Assembly (NCBI RefSeq): GCF_000208865.1
Contig: NC_018390.1
Coordinates: 2,280,790-2,344,789 of the forward strand
Length of the DNA stretch: 64,000 bases
Direction of reading: 5' to 3'
DNA from: Neospora caninum Liverpool
Lineage: Eukaryota > Apicomplexa > Conoidasida > Eucoccidiorida > Sarcocystidae
Made by a program: the position numbers and the translations under genes. Shown piece by piece: positions 1 through 20,074 of the stretch. How positions within the stretch are numbered: position 1 is the first letter of the stretch; each line of letters starts with the position of its first letter. The notes under the pieces are model-generated. The model had not been told where the DNA came from. It saw only the letters and a list, made by a program, of their open reading frames with translations, and ran no database searches.

Positions 1-8174
<8,174 letters not shown>

Positions 8175-11100
8175 ATGAGACTGAGCGCAGACATGAACCG
8201 ATTCCTCTCGTCAACTGTAGAGGACTCGGCCCTTCTTCCGGCGTCTCGCCGGCCTCTGCTGCCTCTCCGCGCTCAGCCGGGACTAAAGAGACCGCCTGCG
8301 CCGCGTCTCGCGCGAGAAAGAGACAGAGGCGAACCAGGCTTACGGCTGAGAGAGCCGAGAAGCGGCGGAGACGCAGTCGGAGTGGTGGGCGGAGACACTT
8401 TGAAACAAAAGACTCTGGCAGTCTCGGAGACAAGGAGACGGCTTCCACGGGAGATCAACGCTGCGGGTGCAACAAGCTCATCGTTCCCTGCATTCCCGGG
8501 CTCTTTTTCTCGCTTCCTAGTCACTCCTCGCCCTTCCTCGGCCTCGTCACCCCTCTCTTCTTCTCGTTCCTTCTCTCGCTACGCCGCCCGAGGACCGGAG
8601 TTCGCTTCTTCGGCCTCTCCGCGTCCACCCTCCGTCGCCTCTCGAAACTCGAAGCCCGTCTCCTCGCTCTCTGCCTCGGTAGCGTCTCGCTCTTGTGCTG
8701 CTTCGTCGCTCGGCTCTCCCTCGTCATCTGTTGCAGCTTTCGACTCGCCGTCAACTTTGCCGGCTTCGGCCGCTCTTTCTCCTGCGTCTCCGCCGCCGTT
8801 CCTCCTCTCGCCTCCAACGCCTGTCCAGACCAGCGCCACGCCTCGACTTCTCGGTGCCGCGCGGGCGTCGCGGAGTTTGTCCTCTGTCTCTGCCTCCTCT
8901 GTTTCCCTCGCGACTCCTCCGCTGTCGCCTGCTCCTCCCGTCTCCTCTTGGCGACAGTTTTCTTCTTCTTCTTCTTCTTCTTCTTCTTCTTCTTCGTCCC
9001 CTGGCTGCTTCGGCCCGCAGCGCCGCCGTCGCCTTCCTTTGTGGAATGTCGAAGTCTCTCGGGCAGCGCCTGCAGGTCGGGAAGCGCCCGGCGAGGACGC
9101 GACGCGACGCGACGGAGGCGAACGAGGAGAAGGAGAAGCCCACACCGGCAAGAGAGACGAAGATCTCCTCGGGGAAAGCGACGATTCCGCGTCTCTTCTT
9201 CAGCTGACCAACCGCAGTACACCCTCTGGGCTGGCTGCCTTTGCCCGCGCTGCAGATCCCAGCGAAGACCAGTCTTCCCCTTCTACTTTTTCATCGTCTT
9301 CGTCTGCACCACTCGCGGCTGCCGTGCGGGCTGCGACGGCGGCGGTGAAGAGGAGCTATCACGAGTCCGCTTTCTGGCGCGAGCTCGGGGACGAAGCCGC
9401 GCGCATTCTCCTCCGTCTACAAGAATTCACGCACCGCGGCAGCGCCTGTTCCTTCTCGTCTGCATTTGAGGCAGGCTCCGAAGACGAGGACGAGGCCGCC
9501 CTCGCAGGGGCTGCAGCGGCGAGTCCGCTCTCGACGTCCTTCTCGCTGGCGCCTGCCGAATCGCCGGATGCAGGCTTCTCGCAGTTTGGTCGGGATCTGA
9601 GTGTGCTGGTGAACCGCTTCAAACAAATCCGCTTTTTCCACGAGAGGTTCTTGCAAACGGCGGAGCAGGCGGCTCTGGGGTCTATGCACCTCTTGTCGCT
9701 CCACGACGCCGCGCTTCTCGCCTCCTCCTTCGCCTCTCTCCAGTGCAACAATCCTTCCTTCTTCTTCTCCCTCGCTGACCACGTCTACCAAGTCGCCACG
9801 TCTCCCTCCCCTGCTGTCGCACGCATGGCGCAAACGGCTCTTCGCGCCCTTCGCGAAGCCTCTTCTGCCGTGCATGCGTCTCCGCTGTCCGCTGCGCGCC
9901 GCCGGGATGCGTTCCTCGCCTCGCTCGCTCCGTCTGCCTCCTTTCCCCTCTCGCTGCTGCTGGCCACGGCCCGCGCGCCCGGGACCGAACGGCGCAGTCG
10001 GGTTCACTTCCCTGCCGCGCAAGGCGCCGCTTCGCAGGCAGGCGCCCTGGATGTCTCCGAGGAGATTGAGATCCATCTCTGTCTCTCGTGGGTGCATCTC
10101 CTCTCGGGGTTCGCGCACGCGCACGTGGCGCACGCAAATCTGTTTGAGATCGCTGCGCTGCCGCTGTGCGCCTTGCTGGAGGCAAAAGCGGGCTCTTTGC
10201 TCCTCATGCAAAAACGGGTCATGGCGCGAAGAAGCGTCGAGCGAGCGCGGAAGGCCTGCGCGGCTGGGGCGCGCATGCAGCTGTCTCTCCCACGAGACGG
10301 CACTCCTCGGCGACGGCAAAGTTCGCGCGGCGACGGCCGAGCGGAGACAGTCGGGACCGACGAAGAAGGAATTGAAGCGATCCACGGTCACCTCATGGTT
10401 TCTGCGGGGACATGCGGCGGAAAAGCAGCACGTGCAACGATGCCCGGAAGGCTGGTTGCCAAAATTGTGGAGGCGTATGCAACGTAAGCGAAGCGTGAGG
10501 GACACGCGAAGAAGAGGGCGGAGGGGGGCGGAAAAGTGCGGAATGTGAAGGGAACGTGCGGCGTGGAGACGGGAAATGGATCAACAGAGACATGCGAGGA
10601 GGGCTAAGGAGGAGGAACATAGATGGAGAAGATGCGAGGAGGGCTAAGGAGGAGGAACATAGATGGAGAAGATGCGAGGAGGGCTAAGGAGGAGGAACAT
10701 AGATGGAGAAGATGCGAGGAGGGCTAAGGAGGAGGAACATAGATGGAGAAGCTGCGAGAGGGGAAGACTCCGCGACGTAGCAACCCACACAAACATAGGC
10801 AGAGAGATAGGCAGGGAGGCCAGGGGAGAAGGAAGAGCGAGACAAAGCTCCAGGAGCCGCGCGGAACGGACGCGTATGGGAAACCCACGAGAGGGAGAAC
10901 GTGGGGAGCAGAAAGAGACTTGCGAGGAGACCGTTTGGAGTTATCCCTTGGTGTGCAGGTTCCGATTCAAACATGAGAGACTCCTCCTGGCAGCGACGTC
11001 GACCGTTTCCTTCCTTTCGTTCACTGACAGCGACATCGAGGTACGCGCGGTCGCGGTGTGCCTCTCGTGCGGCTGAATCTTTCCCCGTTTCGTCCTTTTC

Positions 11101-11642
11101 TGTGCTTCCGCTCTCTCAAAGTCTCAGCGTTAGCTCGATGTCACCCCCCTTTGTGCTTCTCGCCCTCCTGTTCGCCTCGTGGCGGCGCGTCGCCTCAGGA
11201 GGTGCGCGTCGAATCGTGTGGATGTGGGCTGACTTTGCGTTTTTCCCAGACGCGAAAAACAACTGGTCTGAGCCGGCCTGCGACTTCAGGCGCGCCGGCC
11301 GTCGCATATGCAAAATGCGCTGTCTGTGCGTCTCGCGCGGCTTCTCTTCCTGCGGTTTCCCCTCGCAGTGTCTTGCCTCCTCTCGGGCGCGTCGCCTCTG
11401 CACCGGCGCGCGGCCATCTGGTGTCGAGACACCCGCGCCTCAGATCCACTCCGCATTCCCTGCCGCTGTTTGGCTTCGTTTTTGTGCGCGCAGTCGCTTC
11501 GGCGATCAATGGAAAAACTCGACTTCGCCTCGCCAGAGTTCGACAGATTCGCCAGCATGCGGCTGCCGCCCGCGGCGCGGAGATGATCGTTCCGCGAAAG
11601 CCGCGGCTCTCAGTGACGCTTGTGATTCACACGTGCCGGTAG
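8175..11642 (+). CDS. Probable organellar helical-repeat (HPR/RAP-type) protein
   Basis: Exon 1 (8175-10483) and exon 2 (10959-11040) join in frame to give 797 codons. The N-terminal ~430 residues are Ser/Pro/Arg-rich with few acidic residues at the start, consistent with a mitochondrial or other organellar presequence. From about residue 468 the protein becomes helical, with blocks such as LHDAALLASSFASL and GRLVAKIVEAYAT followed by FRFKHERLLLAATSTV. Such blocks are typical of apicomplexan heptatricopeptide/RAP organellar RNA-binding proteins. No RAP domain is visible. The 3' end is unresolved: an acceptor at 11198 gives a frame ending at 11642, while one at 11289 gives a frame ending at 11586. 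Neither tail looks conserved. The ATG at 8175 is the first in frame; 8193 is an alternative. Confidence 0.6.
8959..8996 (+). repeat. TTC trinucleotide run encoding poly-Ser
   Basis: About 12 tandem TTC/TCT triplets lie in exon 1 of the helical-repeat gene and are read as a run of about 13 serines. The run lies in the disordered N-terminal half. Length changes in whole triplets would keep frame. Confidence 0.9.
10591..10756 (+). repeat. 40-bp minisatellite, about four copies
   Basis: Three perfect 40-bp units (10621-10660, 10661-10700, 10701-10740) are flanked by a 30-bp partial copy on the left and a 16-bp degenerate copy on the right. The unit is purine-rich on the plus strand. The array lies in the intron between exons 1 and 2 of the helical-repeat gene. 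Confidence 0.97.
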
Positions 11643-11699
11643 AAATAAGAGCCTCACAACTACATACAGACATATGCAATGCCAGGGACATTCTGCCTA

Positions 11700-11784
11700 T
11701 ACATATATGTATATATATATATACATATACGTTTACCAGCGCACTTATACTCCTACATACATTTGCATATATATATATATATAT
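11700..11784. repeat. TA-rich microsatellite pair
   Basis: Alternating TA runs interrupted by short AC and GT steps lie just past the end of the helical-repeat gene. Confidence 0.88.
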
Positions 11785-12413
11785 GTTTGTCTTTTTATGT
11801 ATAATACGCCTTGCGGATCTATGATGCGAGTGTTTGGAAAGGATATGGTGTGAGGCGTTGGGGGGTGCCGTGAGGTGAGGAGAGACAAGAGTGGTTTCGG
11901 AACCTTGAGACGCAAAGGCGTCAGTGGTTTCTCATGCCAGCGAAGCAAAGCGTACGGGCCACGGCGACAACGAGCGGGGTTTCGCACGCCCGAGGCACAC
12001 GGTTTAGCAGACCTCGCGTTTCGCTCGGTTTTAGGAAGACGCTCGCCACGGCTTGGCGAACTGCGATGATGGAGACTCGTGCAACCACTTCTCTCCACGG
12101 AAGGCTGGCCACGGGTTGCGGCCATTCATTGAGAAAACGAAACAGGAAAAACGAGATCTCAGCGGGGCTGCTGAGCGGCGAAGAAGCAAAACGAGACCAG
12201 CAAGGCAAAACCTGTGCTCGTGCTCGCGAGGGAGAACCCGCACACGACGCTGACGCATGCAGAGAATAATTGCAACGGAGTCGTAGCGGAGCTCCCTTTT
12301 GGCCTCGCCACAAAACCAGCATTGCTCTGGACAGAGACGCTAGATCTCACAGGTCGAGACTTACTAGCACACAGAAAGACAACTCCACACATGGACACCG
12401 GAATCTAAAAACA

Positions 12414-12416
<3 letters not shown>

Positions 12417-12450
<34 letters not shown>
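12417..12450. repeat. TA microsatellite (~34 bp)
   Basis: An uninterrupted TA run lies about 250 bp beyond the GCP stop codon, in the convergent spacer. Confidence 0.92.
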
Positions 12451-12454
<4 letters not shown>

Positions 12455-12696
12455 CGGCACTCAAGTTAGCAGTCCGTTGTTACGAGTGCGCGAGCCGGGA
12501 GAGAAACCGCGCAGAGACCCTCACGCGAGGCGTTCTTGGTGCTCAACACATTCTCACCGGTGCGCTTAGGCCTCCTCTAAAACCGGGAAAAACAGATCAA
12601 CACATCCAAGTATATATGTATATCGGTTTCGCCATGTGTAGACAGGCCAACGGGAAGGCGTTCACATCCCTCCCCGCAGATCGCGGATGCTTGGCA

Positions 12697-15600
12697 TTAA
12701 AACTGGCCCAGAAAGCCCCCGCGTGTCTCGTACTCTTCGCAGGCAAGGGCGTCCAATGTGGCGGAGTAGAAATTGCTGAAATCGAGCATGGAGTAAAGAA
12801 GGCGCAGACCACAGGCTACCTCTTGGCACACGCCGACTTCCGTGCCGCCCTCAAAGGGGGGATTCTGCACAGGGCGCACGCTTGCCTCCTGAGAGCTTCT
12901 CGCGGGCTCGGACGAACTCATACACTCCGCAGCAATCTTTCCAAAGAGCACGGCGGAGACAGAGAAGACGTCGCGATCAACAATGTCTGTGAGGGGACAC
13001 GACTCGAGAATCATCGTCGGCGAGGAGAAAACAGCCGTGCGCAAGAGCGCCAGGAGACACAGCGCAGCCCGCCTGACGTTGAAGTGCAGCGCTACACACA
13101 AACAACCAACCGGCAAATCCGCAGAAGAAAAGGAGAAAGAACGCGCTGTGCCGCTTCGGCTTCGCCTCGACATCTCCAAAGTAGACTCCCAAAAACGATC
13201 TGGATGTCGACAGCAAAACACTCTGGAACATGGCATGTATACTGCAGAAACAAAACCACAGCCAACACGATCCGGTTGTTTGGGAACAACTCCTACTGCA
13301 AACAAAACCACCGACACCCGTGAAACCATGCAGAGATATAAATATGTATATATATATATATATATACATAAATGCATATCAAGGATGCATATATATATAT
13401 ATATATATATATATGAGGTTGACGTGTATCTACGTGTACGGGATTGTGCTCAGGACTGCGAAACCAGAGAGAGGTAAGAATGTGTAGGCTCACCTTCCAG
13501 AGACTGCATGCATGCGTCGAGCTGCGCCTTGAGCTCGGAGGTTTGCCTCTCGCTTCGCTCGGTTTCTGGCAGCAAAGGAGAAACTGCCTCAGTTTGTTTG
13601 ATCGAGTGATGTTGCGAAGGCTCTGCTGCGTGCCGGGGCGCGGAGGCGCGGGCGCCGCACGCGGGTAGCCTTCCTCTGTTTTTTCGCCACCGCAGAGCGT
13701 CGTCGGGAGTCTCTTCGTCTCGGTGCGCTTCTGGACCCGCGTCACCGCCCCCGTTCACTGCGGCCTGCGCCTCTCTCACCAATCGCTGCAAATCGCACGG
13801 CGCGCGAAGAAGCAGCAGCACATGCGGCGCAACCGCCTCGTTCAACTGAAAAGACACAGTGGAACCCGGGAGGTCGGCTGACGCAGAGGGAGAAGAGGAA
13901 GGCATCGGCGAGGAGAGCGCGGGGCCGTGGACTGGGACAAGAAGAAGCGCGAGAAGGAGACGGAGATCCAGCAAGTGTGCATGGGTCATTTCGTCGAGCG
14001 AGCGACAGGCAAGAAGCCGGCGAAGGAGAGATGGGGAAGAGTGCTGGCCACACACGAAGGCAACGTGCCGTTGTAGGGAGAAGAGAACATGGCAGAGTTC
14101 GCCTCGCAGCTTCACTGCAGTTTGATAAAAGCGCGTCGAAAACGCCTGCAAAAAGCCATCCACCGTGGGCGCGTCGACCGGCGGCGTCTCGTCTCCGGCG
14201 AGGTCGTCTTCGCATCTCTGTGCGCAGGTGCGGCGGTCGCTTTCGTCACGTCGATTGTCTCCAGTCCCGCGCCTCGCTGTCGACGCAGCTAGCCAACAGA
14301 GAGGCGCAGGCAGCCGGCAAAGCACGCCTGCGCTGCGCTCCAGCTCGAGAAGAAATGCAAAGATGGCCGAATACATGCAAGTGACGTCGGCGCTGAGCAG
14401 GTGCTGAGCGGCGTACCGCGGGTGTACAGACACTGGAAACGGCGTCCCGGCGTACTGCAGCTGCAGGGCAAGACCAGAAATGAACAGATGCCGCGGAACC
14501 GGTCAAAAACCAGTGAGCGAAAAAAACAGCCCTGGACTGCTGTCCAGTCTCGCCCAAATCGCGCCAAAGAGAGATGACAGTGAACATCTCGGCGCGAAAG
14601 GGAAACGCAAGAAGCCCAACCAGGGAAGCGCATTTTACGGGACACACAGACGCGGACGAAAGATCGAACATGGAAGGCCTTAACGTTTGACAACCGCGAG
14701 AGACGCACCAAGGAGAACGCGCCCAGACCAGGCGGCGGAACACGAGATTGGAGAAGAAAGTACGAAGGACGGCAAGAAAACGAACGACAAATGACACCAC
14801 CGAGCTTCGACTTGGCAATCGAGACTGCACGGCACGAGAGGCGAAACAACACAAAAGAACAAAACCCGAATAGTAGTGGAAATACGATTAGACACCGCGG
14901 AGTTTTATACCCTTTGAAACTACGCTTTGAAGCCGAAGCATGAAACACGTACCGTCAGATACGCAAACGCGAGACGCGGCGTGTGGCGGTCGCCCGCTTC
15001 GTTGATCTCTGTCCCTTCCGCGTCCGGGCGTCGGACGCGTGGACTCCGAGTATCTGCCCCGCCTCGTTCGCTTCTTTCACCTCTACGAGAATGCAAAGAA
15101 CCGGACGCGGGCGTGGACAGCAGAGGGTTTTCTGTCGTTAGGCTGAGGGCGAGAGCCCGCCCTGCAGTGTCCATACGATCGAGGGAGAAAATCCGGTTCC
15201 AGATGGCTTCAGTACGCGCGTCACGCCGTTCCCTCTTCCCGCGCGCCTCGTGCGGCCTTGTCTCCTCACTGCCTGGTGAGTCCGGGCATCTCGCGTTCTC
15301 TTCCTGTCTGTCTCGGCGCGCACGCGTCTCGCGCAGGAAGGCGCCCAGTGCCCGGGAGAGCGAGCGATGGAGGATTGAACAGACCGACGAGCAGGCAGCG
15401 CAGTCTCCGCTTTTCCTTTCCGCGCGAGCGCCTCCGAGTCCCAGCCGTCTGCTCTCGGGGCCTGGCGCCTCGCGACTGCTTGCAGGGGTTGCCGAAGCTT
15501 TCGGAGCGGCGGGGGATAACAGGAGATCCCGGAGGACGCAGTTCAACTGGACAGGATCGACGTGCGCGAGCGGGGCTTCTGCTGGCGAGAACAAGAGACG

Positions 15601-18600
15601 GAAGAGCGGGCGCATCTCGCTCTTCACCTGAACGCAAACCCACAAAGGAACGTGTACATGCCTCCGCCGTCACCTCTTGAAATGTGTCTTCTTCACTCCA
15701 CACACTGCTCGCAAACTCCGGAACTGTCTGTGACTCCCTGGCTGTCTACAGGTGCGTACATGCGCGTATCGTTCTGTCTGCATATTTGTGTTTTTGCGTA
15801 CATTTGTGTACATTCGTGTCTGTATGTGCATGTCTCTGTGCTTCTCCGTGCATGCATGGGTGCGTCACCCCGCTTCCCAATCTGTTCTCTTCTGGTCTCC
15901 CTGCCGGCAGCCCGACCTGGAGAAGAGCGATGGCGCGGGTCACAGCCACGGCCTCGAGAATGTGCGTCCAGTGGAGCGAGACGAGAACGGCGTTTTCCTC
16001 TTCTTCTCTCGCCAGGGCGAGCAGCGCAGGCCGCACGCGAGCCTGCAGAAAGAGACTGGTGACGCCTTCGGGTCTCAGCACCTCCGCGTCCACAGTCGCG
16101 TCCTCTCCGTCTTCCTTCTCGCCTCCTCGCGCCACGCCCTCAACGGGTCCTTTGGTGCAAAGCGGCAAAGAGCCCGAGACGGCCGGCGGCACGCGGTCCA
16201 TGCGTTTTATCGCGAGACGCGCGTCTATTAGCTGCGTCGCCTGTCGCCGCTGCCCCAGGGACGTCCCGCAGAGAACGTCGAGGAGGCACACCGAGGCGGC
16301 GACCGTCGGCGGCACTGCCGAGAGCGAGGAAGGGCGGAGGGCGTGAAACAGCGCCTCCGTGTCGCGCAGAAGAGCCGGTGAATGCGGCTTACCCATCGCC
16401 GAGACAGCCTCGTTCCAGGCGGTCGGCGACGCAAGGCTGTGTGGCGAGCGGAACGCCTCCTCTGTGGCTGAGGCGGAGGTCGACGGGAAGACCTCCCAGG
16501 CACGCAGCCGCCTGACGAGCATTTCCAACTTTCCGTCGACTGTTTCGTTTCCGACGCTCGCACACGCCACGACTGCCTCGCCGGTTTCGTCCCGTCGCCG
16601 TCGCGCCTGCTCGCCGGTCGGGGACGCGTCCTGACAGTCCTGAACGAGACAACTGGACCTCGGCGCCCGGGGGTGTCGGGCCTCTTCGACGGCCCCCCTG
16701 CCTGCGTTGCGGATCTTCTTCAAGAAGGAAGCAGCCACCAGCGAAGGGTTTTCGCGCTCCAGTTTCTCCCAGAGTTGTGCGTCGTCGTCCTCGCTGTCCT
16801 CGCCCTCCCCTTCGCTCACGTCGATGTCTTCCTCGGGCGTGTCGTCCCTCGAAGACCCGCGGGTCGATCCGCCGTCGCTGAGATCGCCGCGGTCGGGCGA
16901 GTGCGCCTGCGGCGTCGCCTGCGTCCGAACGTCTCGGGAGTTCCGCTTCTTCTCCATCTTCCCGTAAAGCTCTGACGACAGTCCCCCCCGCGTTCGCTCC
17001 ACCTCGCGGACTGCTGCGACGGCCTGACCGGTTCGCTGTGACGCAGTCACGAGGTCGAGCAGAAACACAGGAATCCGAGGCCTTCCTTCGCCGTCCTCGT
17101 CCGGTTCGGCGCCGCCTCCTCTTTCGTCCGGGCGGCCGCCGGGCGAGCTCTGCGCCGCGAACGCCTCGCCGTTTGCCCGCTGCAGCAGCAGGCGAATGTC
17201 CGTCGGAAAGCCGCGGACTTCGCCGAAGCGCATGCACCGATCGAGAGCGAGGAGCAGAGGATGGAGCGCAAAGAAGAGAAAGAAGTTCCAGAAGCGCTCC
17301 AGGACGCCGTCGCGCGCCATCTCGGCGTCCTGCAGCAGCCCGAGGCCCTCGCTGAGGAACGCGAGGCCGAACGCGGCGCCCTCGGCTGCTCCGAAAGGCC
17401 AGGCAGTGCACGGGGCGATGCCGCGCGGCTGCGAATCCGAAAACGGAGCGGCGGAGTTCCTTGCCGCAGACGGGGGGAACGACAGCGCCTGCAGCGCCTT
17501 CTCGACGGCACCCGCCAGGCTCGTCCAACACCGGAGATGCTCCCGCACCTCCAGGAAAAGTGAGAGAAGCGTGAGCGGCCGCTGGGAAACGAAACGTCTC
17601 TCGCCCGGCACATCTGCCTCCGCCGCACACGCGCCGTTCCGCCCGAGCGGCGGGAGGGGTCCGAAGCGGCGAAACGCCGCGAGCGCGCCCGGCGCGCCCA
17701 CCGCGGAGAGGTCGCCGAACGGGAACGCGGCCTCGGCGTGCAGGCTCGCCGTTTGAGCCTGCTGGAGCTCCGACAGCAGGGCGGTCCAGTGCAGGAACAG
17801 CGCGTCGATCGCATGCTTCGTGGCGTCGAGACAGGCACTCGGACGCGCAGCCCGTGCGCCCTGGAGGCTCGGCTGCGCGTCTTCGCCCGCCTCGAGGAAG
17901 TGGTGGAGAGAGAGCGAGGCGCCCTCGCGGCGAGCGAAGTGGAGCGGCGCGAAGGCCAGGCGCCCGAGCGCGGTGGAGAAGCGAGAAAGAAGAAGGACCG
18001 CCGACGCAGGGAACGAGAAGAGGCCGAGGGCTGAGGTCACAGCCGCAGGCGAGAGATGCTCGACGGCAGGCAGCCGCGGATTCGGCTGCACGACGCCCAG
18101 AGGGGAGAAGGACGGACTCGAGGAACCGGAGGGGTGGGCGCGAGAGGCGGCGATCCCGCCGTTCTGGTTGCAGCGAAGAAACACAGGAGCCGCGTCGAGA
18201 CCGGAGAGCGCGAGAAGCACGTGCTGGACGAGCCATGCCTCCGTAGCGCATCCGGCGTCTCGCGCGTCGCCGAAAGGAGGCTCTCGAGAGCGCGGCGTGA
18301 ACAGTAAGGGAGCGGGCGGGGCAGAGCGCGACGCCACGGCCCCGCGACCAGCGGGAGGCGCAGCCGGACGAGGCGGCAACACGGCAGCGAGAGGCGTCTC
18401 CGTGGAGAGCAGCCGCGAGGCAACTCGATCCTTCTCGACGCTCTGTTCGATTGCTTCATCCTCTCCAGAGACTCCCTGCGCTTGCCGAGACGCCGGGGCC
18501 GGAAGACTCACGAGCCCATGCAGAAACCGCTCCGCGATTCTCTCCAACTCTGGAGACGCCTCAGGGAGACGAGCTTCCGGGTTCACTTCCGTTTCGGCGG

Positions 18601-20074
18601 TTGCCTCCTCGAGGGCTCGAGGTGCGTGCTCCTTCGGGGAGGAGGGAACGGCGAGGCGTGATTCAGTCTCAGGGGAGAGTTCCGCGGCGCTTCCTTCGCA
18701 GCGTCTCCGCTGAGGGGACCAGGGAGACGAGCGAGGGCCTTCGGCCTTTCGGTCAACGCTTTCGTCGCCATCTGAGGACTCTGAGGAATCGAAAAACGCC
18801 TCGAGATACGCCTCCAGATGCTCACGACGCAGCGCCTCAAGCTCCTCCTCCGCGGCGCGCTCGTCCTCGCGTCTCGCCTCTTCAAGGAGCGTCCGGCGGG
18901 TCTCCCGACGCTGTCGAAACAATCAACACCCGAGGCAAATCAACCTCTCACGAAAACACTTTTCCGGCTATGCCACTTCTCTCCAAATGAAACTCCACGT
19001 ACATGTATATATATATATATATATATATACATATATATGTATATATGGATGTGTGCGATCGTCCCTCGGTCTTTAGGTAGGAGCATATGCATACTGATGA
19101 ACACCTAAACACGTAGATAGATATATATGTTATGTCGACAGATGGATAAATGGATACATTGATGGAGCGCGTCACGCGTATGTTGCTCAGTGCTCGAGTC
19201 GGATCGGTTGCCAGTTTTAAGAAATACGTTTGTCGCCTGAAGGGCGACTCGCCACGAGAACCTCACCTCCCTGTCTCGCTCCAGTTCGAAGACCAAAACT
19301 TCTTGAGCGTCGGAGACGGGATGTTGCGCGAGAGAGAGGAGCATGCGCAGTATCCCACACCTCTTTTCTTCTTCCTCCTTCTCTTGCGCCTGTGCGTCGC
19401 GCTTCGCCCCAGCCTTCTGCGCTGGAGTCGGCCGCTGGTCCGCATGCAGATGCGCACCCTGGTGGCGCACCAGAGGCTCGTAGGGCGGCGTGAGGAAGGC
19501 GGCGAGACATCGGCGGAGCGCGGCGGCCTTGCCGACTTGGTGTTGCGCCTCTAGAGACAGCAGGAGTTGGGAAAACTCGTCCTTCACACTCGCCGGGTTG
19601 ATGGTCTGGGAAGACAACAGACGACCGAGGGCACGCGTCAGAGAGAGCGATGTTACCACGAACGCGAGAAAGCGAGAAAGTCCGGCGGAGGCAGACGCGA
19701 CTCAGCCGTCGCCGCGCCCCCGAGCGACGCAGAGAGCACACACGCGCCTCCACCGGGGGGAGAGAGACAGCCTTTCTCAGATGCCCCGCTCGCCTTTCCT
19801 GACTTACCCCGAAGGAGTGAAAGGTGCACTTTGTCTTCGCGAACTCGAAAGCGACTTCTGCATTTCTTCTGACGATCTCTTCGTTCGCTGCGTCTTCGTC
19901 GTCGCCCGCGCGCGGCTTGGCTTCCTGGTCTTCCCCCTCGGTTTTCCTCTCTTGGCGCTCGCCTGGAGCAGGCACAGACACGCCCAAGTAGGTGTGGAGG
20001 TGCGCGGCGACGAGACGCTTCAGGAGTCCCTCGCAGGAGGCTTGGCGCTTCTGCTCGAACGCGGAGGATGCCAT
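12697..20074 (-). CDS. Large gamma-tubulin complex component (Spc97/Spc98, GCP4/5/6-like)
   Basis: This protein belongs to the ring complex that nucleates microtubules at centrosomes and spindle poles. Six minus-strand exons are 19808-20074, 19267-19605, 15917-18910, 14953-15627, 13494-14460 and 12697-13091. They sum to exactly 1879 codons (1878 aa). The C-terminal part carries the family pattern: LLSADVTCMYSAIFAFLLEL, matching the GCP 'Y..lF.fLL.lKR' helix, then CRSLDEMTHAHLLDL, matching the conserved 'm.haHl.yL' helix. LNCVLRDLLL upstream fits the family's 'LN..L' segment. Exon 3 (nearly 3 kb) is mostly Ala/Arg/Glu-rich insertion with little conservation. The length and divergence fit GCP5/GCP6 better than GCP2/GCP3, but the subclass is not proven. 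The ATG at 20074 is the first convincing start. Exon 5 could instead begin at 14454 without changing frame. Confidence 0.75.
13340..13414. repeat. Two TA microsatellites in GCP intron 5
   Basis: TA runs at about 13345-13368 and 13389-13414 are separated by about 20 bp. They lie in the last intron of the GCP gene. Confidence 0.9.
19003..19046. repeat. TA microsatellite in GCP intron 2
   Basis: An interrupted TA run lies in the 356-bp intron between GCP exons 2 and 3. Confidence 0.9.

Larger units (their letters stand above)
11643..12696. other. Convergent intergenic region
   Basis: About 1 kb lies between the 3' ends of the plus-strand helical-repeat gene and the minus-strand GCP gene. It contains TA microsatellites and no recognisable conserved protein, and presumably holds both 3' UTRs. 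Confidence 0.65.

Noticed and set aside
12616..13323. 235-codon plus-strand frame
   Set aside because: It is antisense to the last GCP exon and intron, which carry consistent family sequence and phase.
16389..18251. 620-codon minus-strand frame rich in Arg/Ala/Gly
   Set aside because: It is a GC-rich shadow of GCP exon 3. Its frame does not join the flanking conserved exons.
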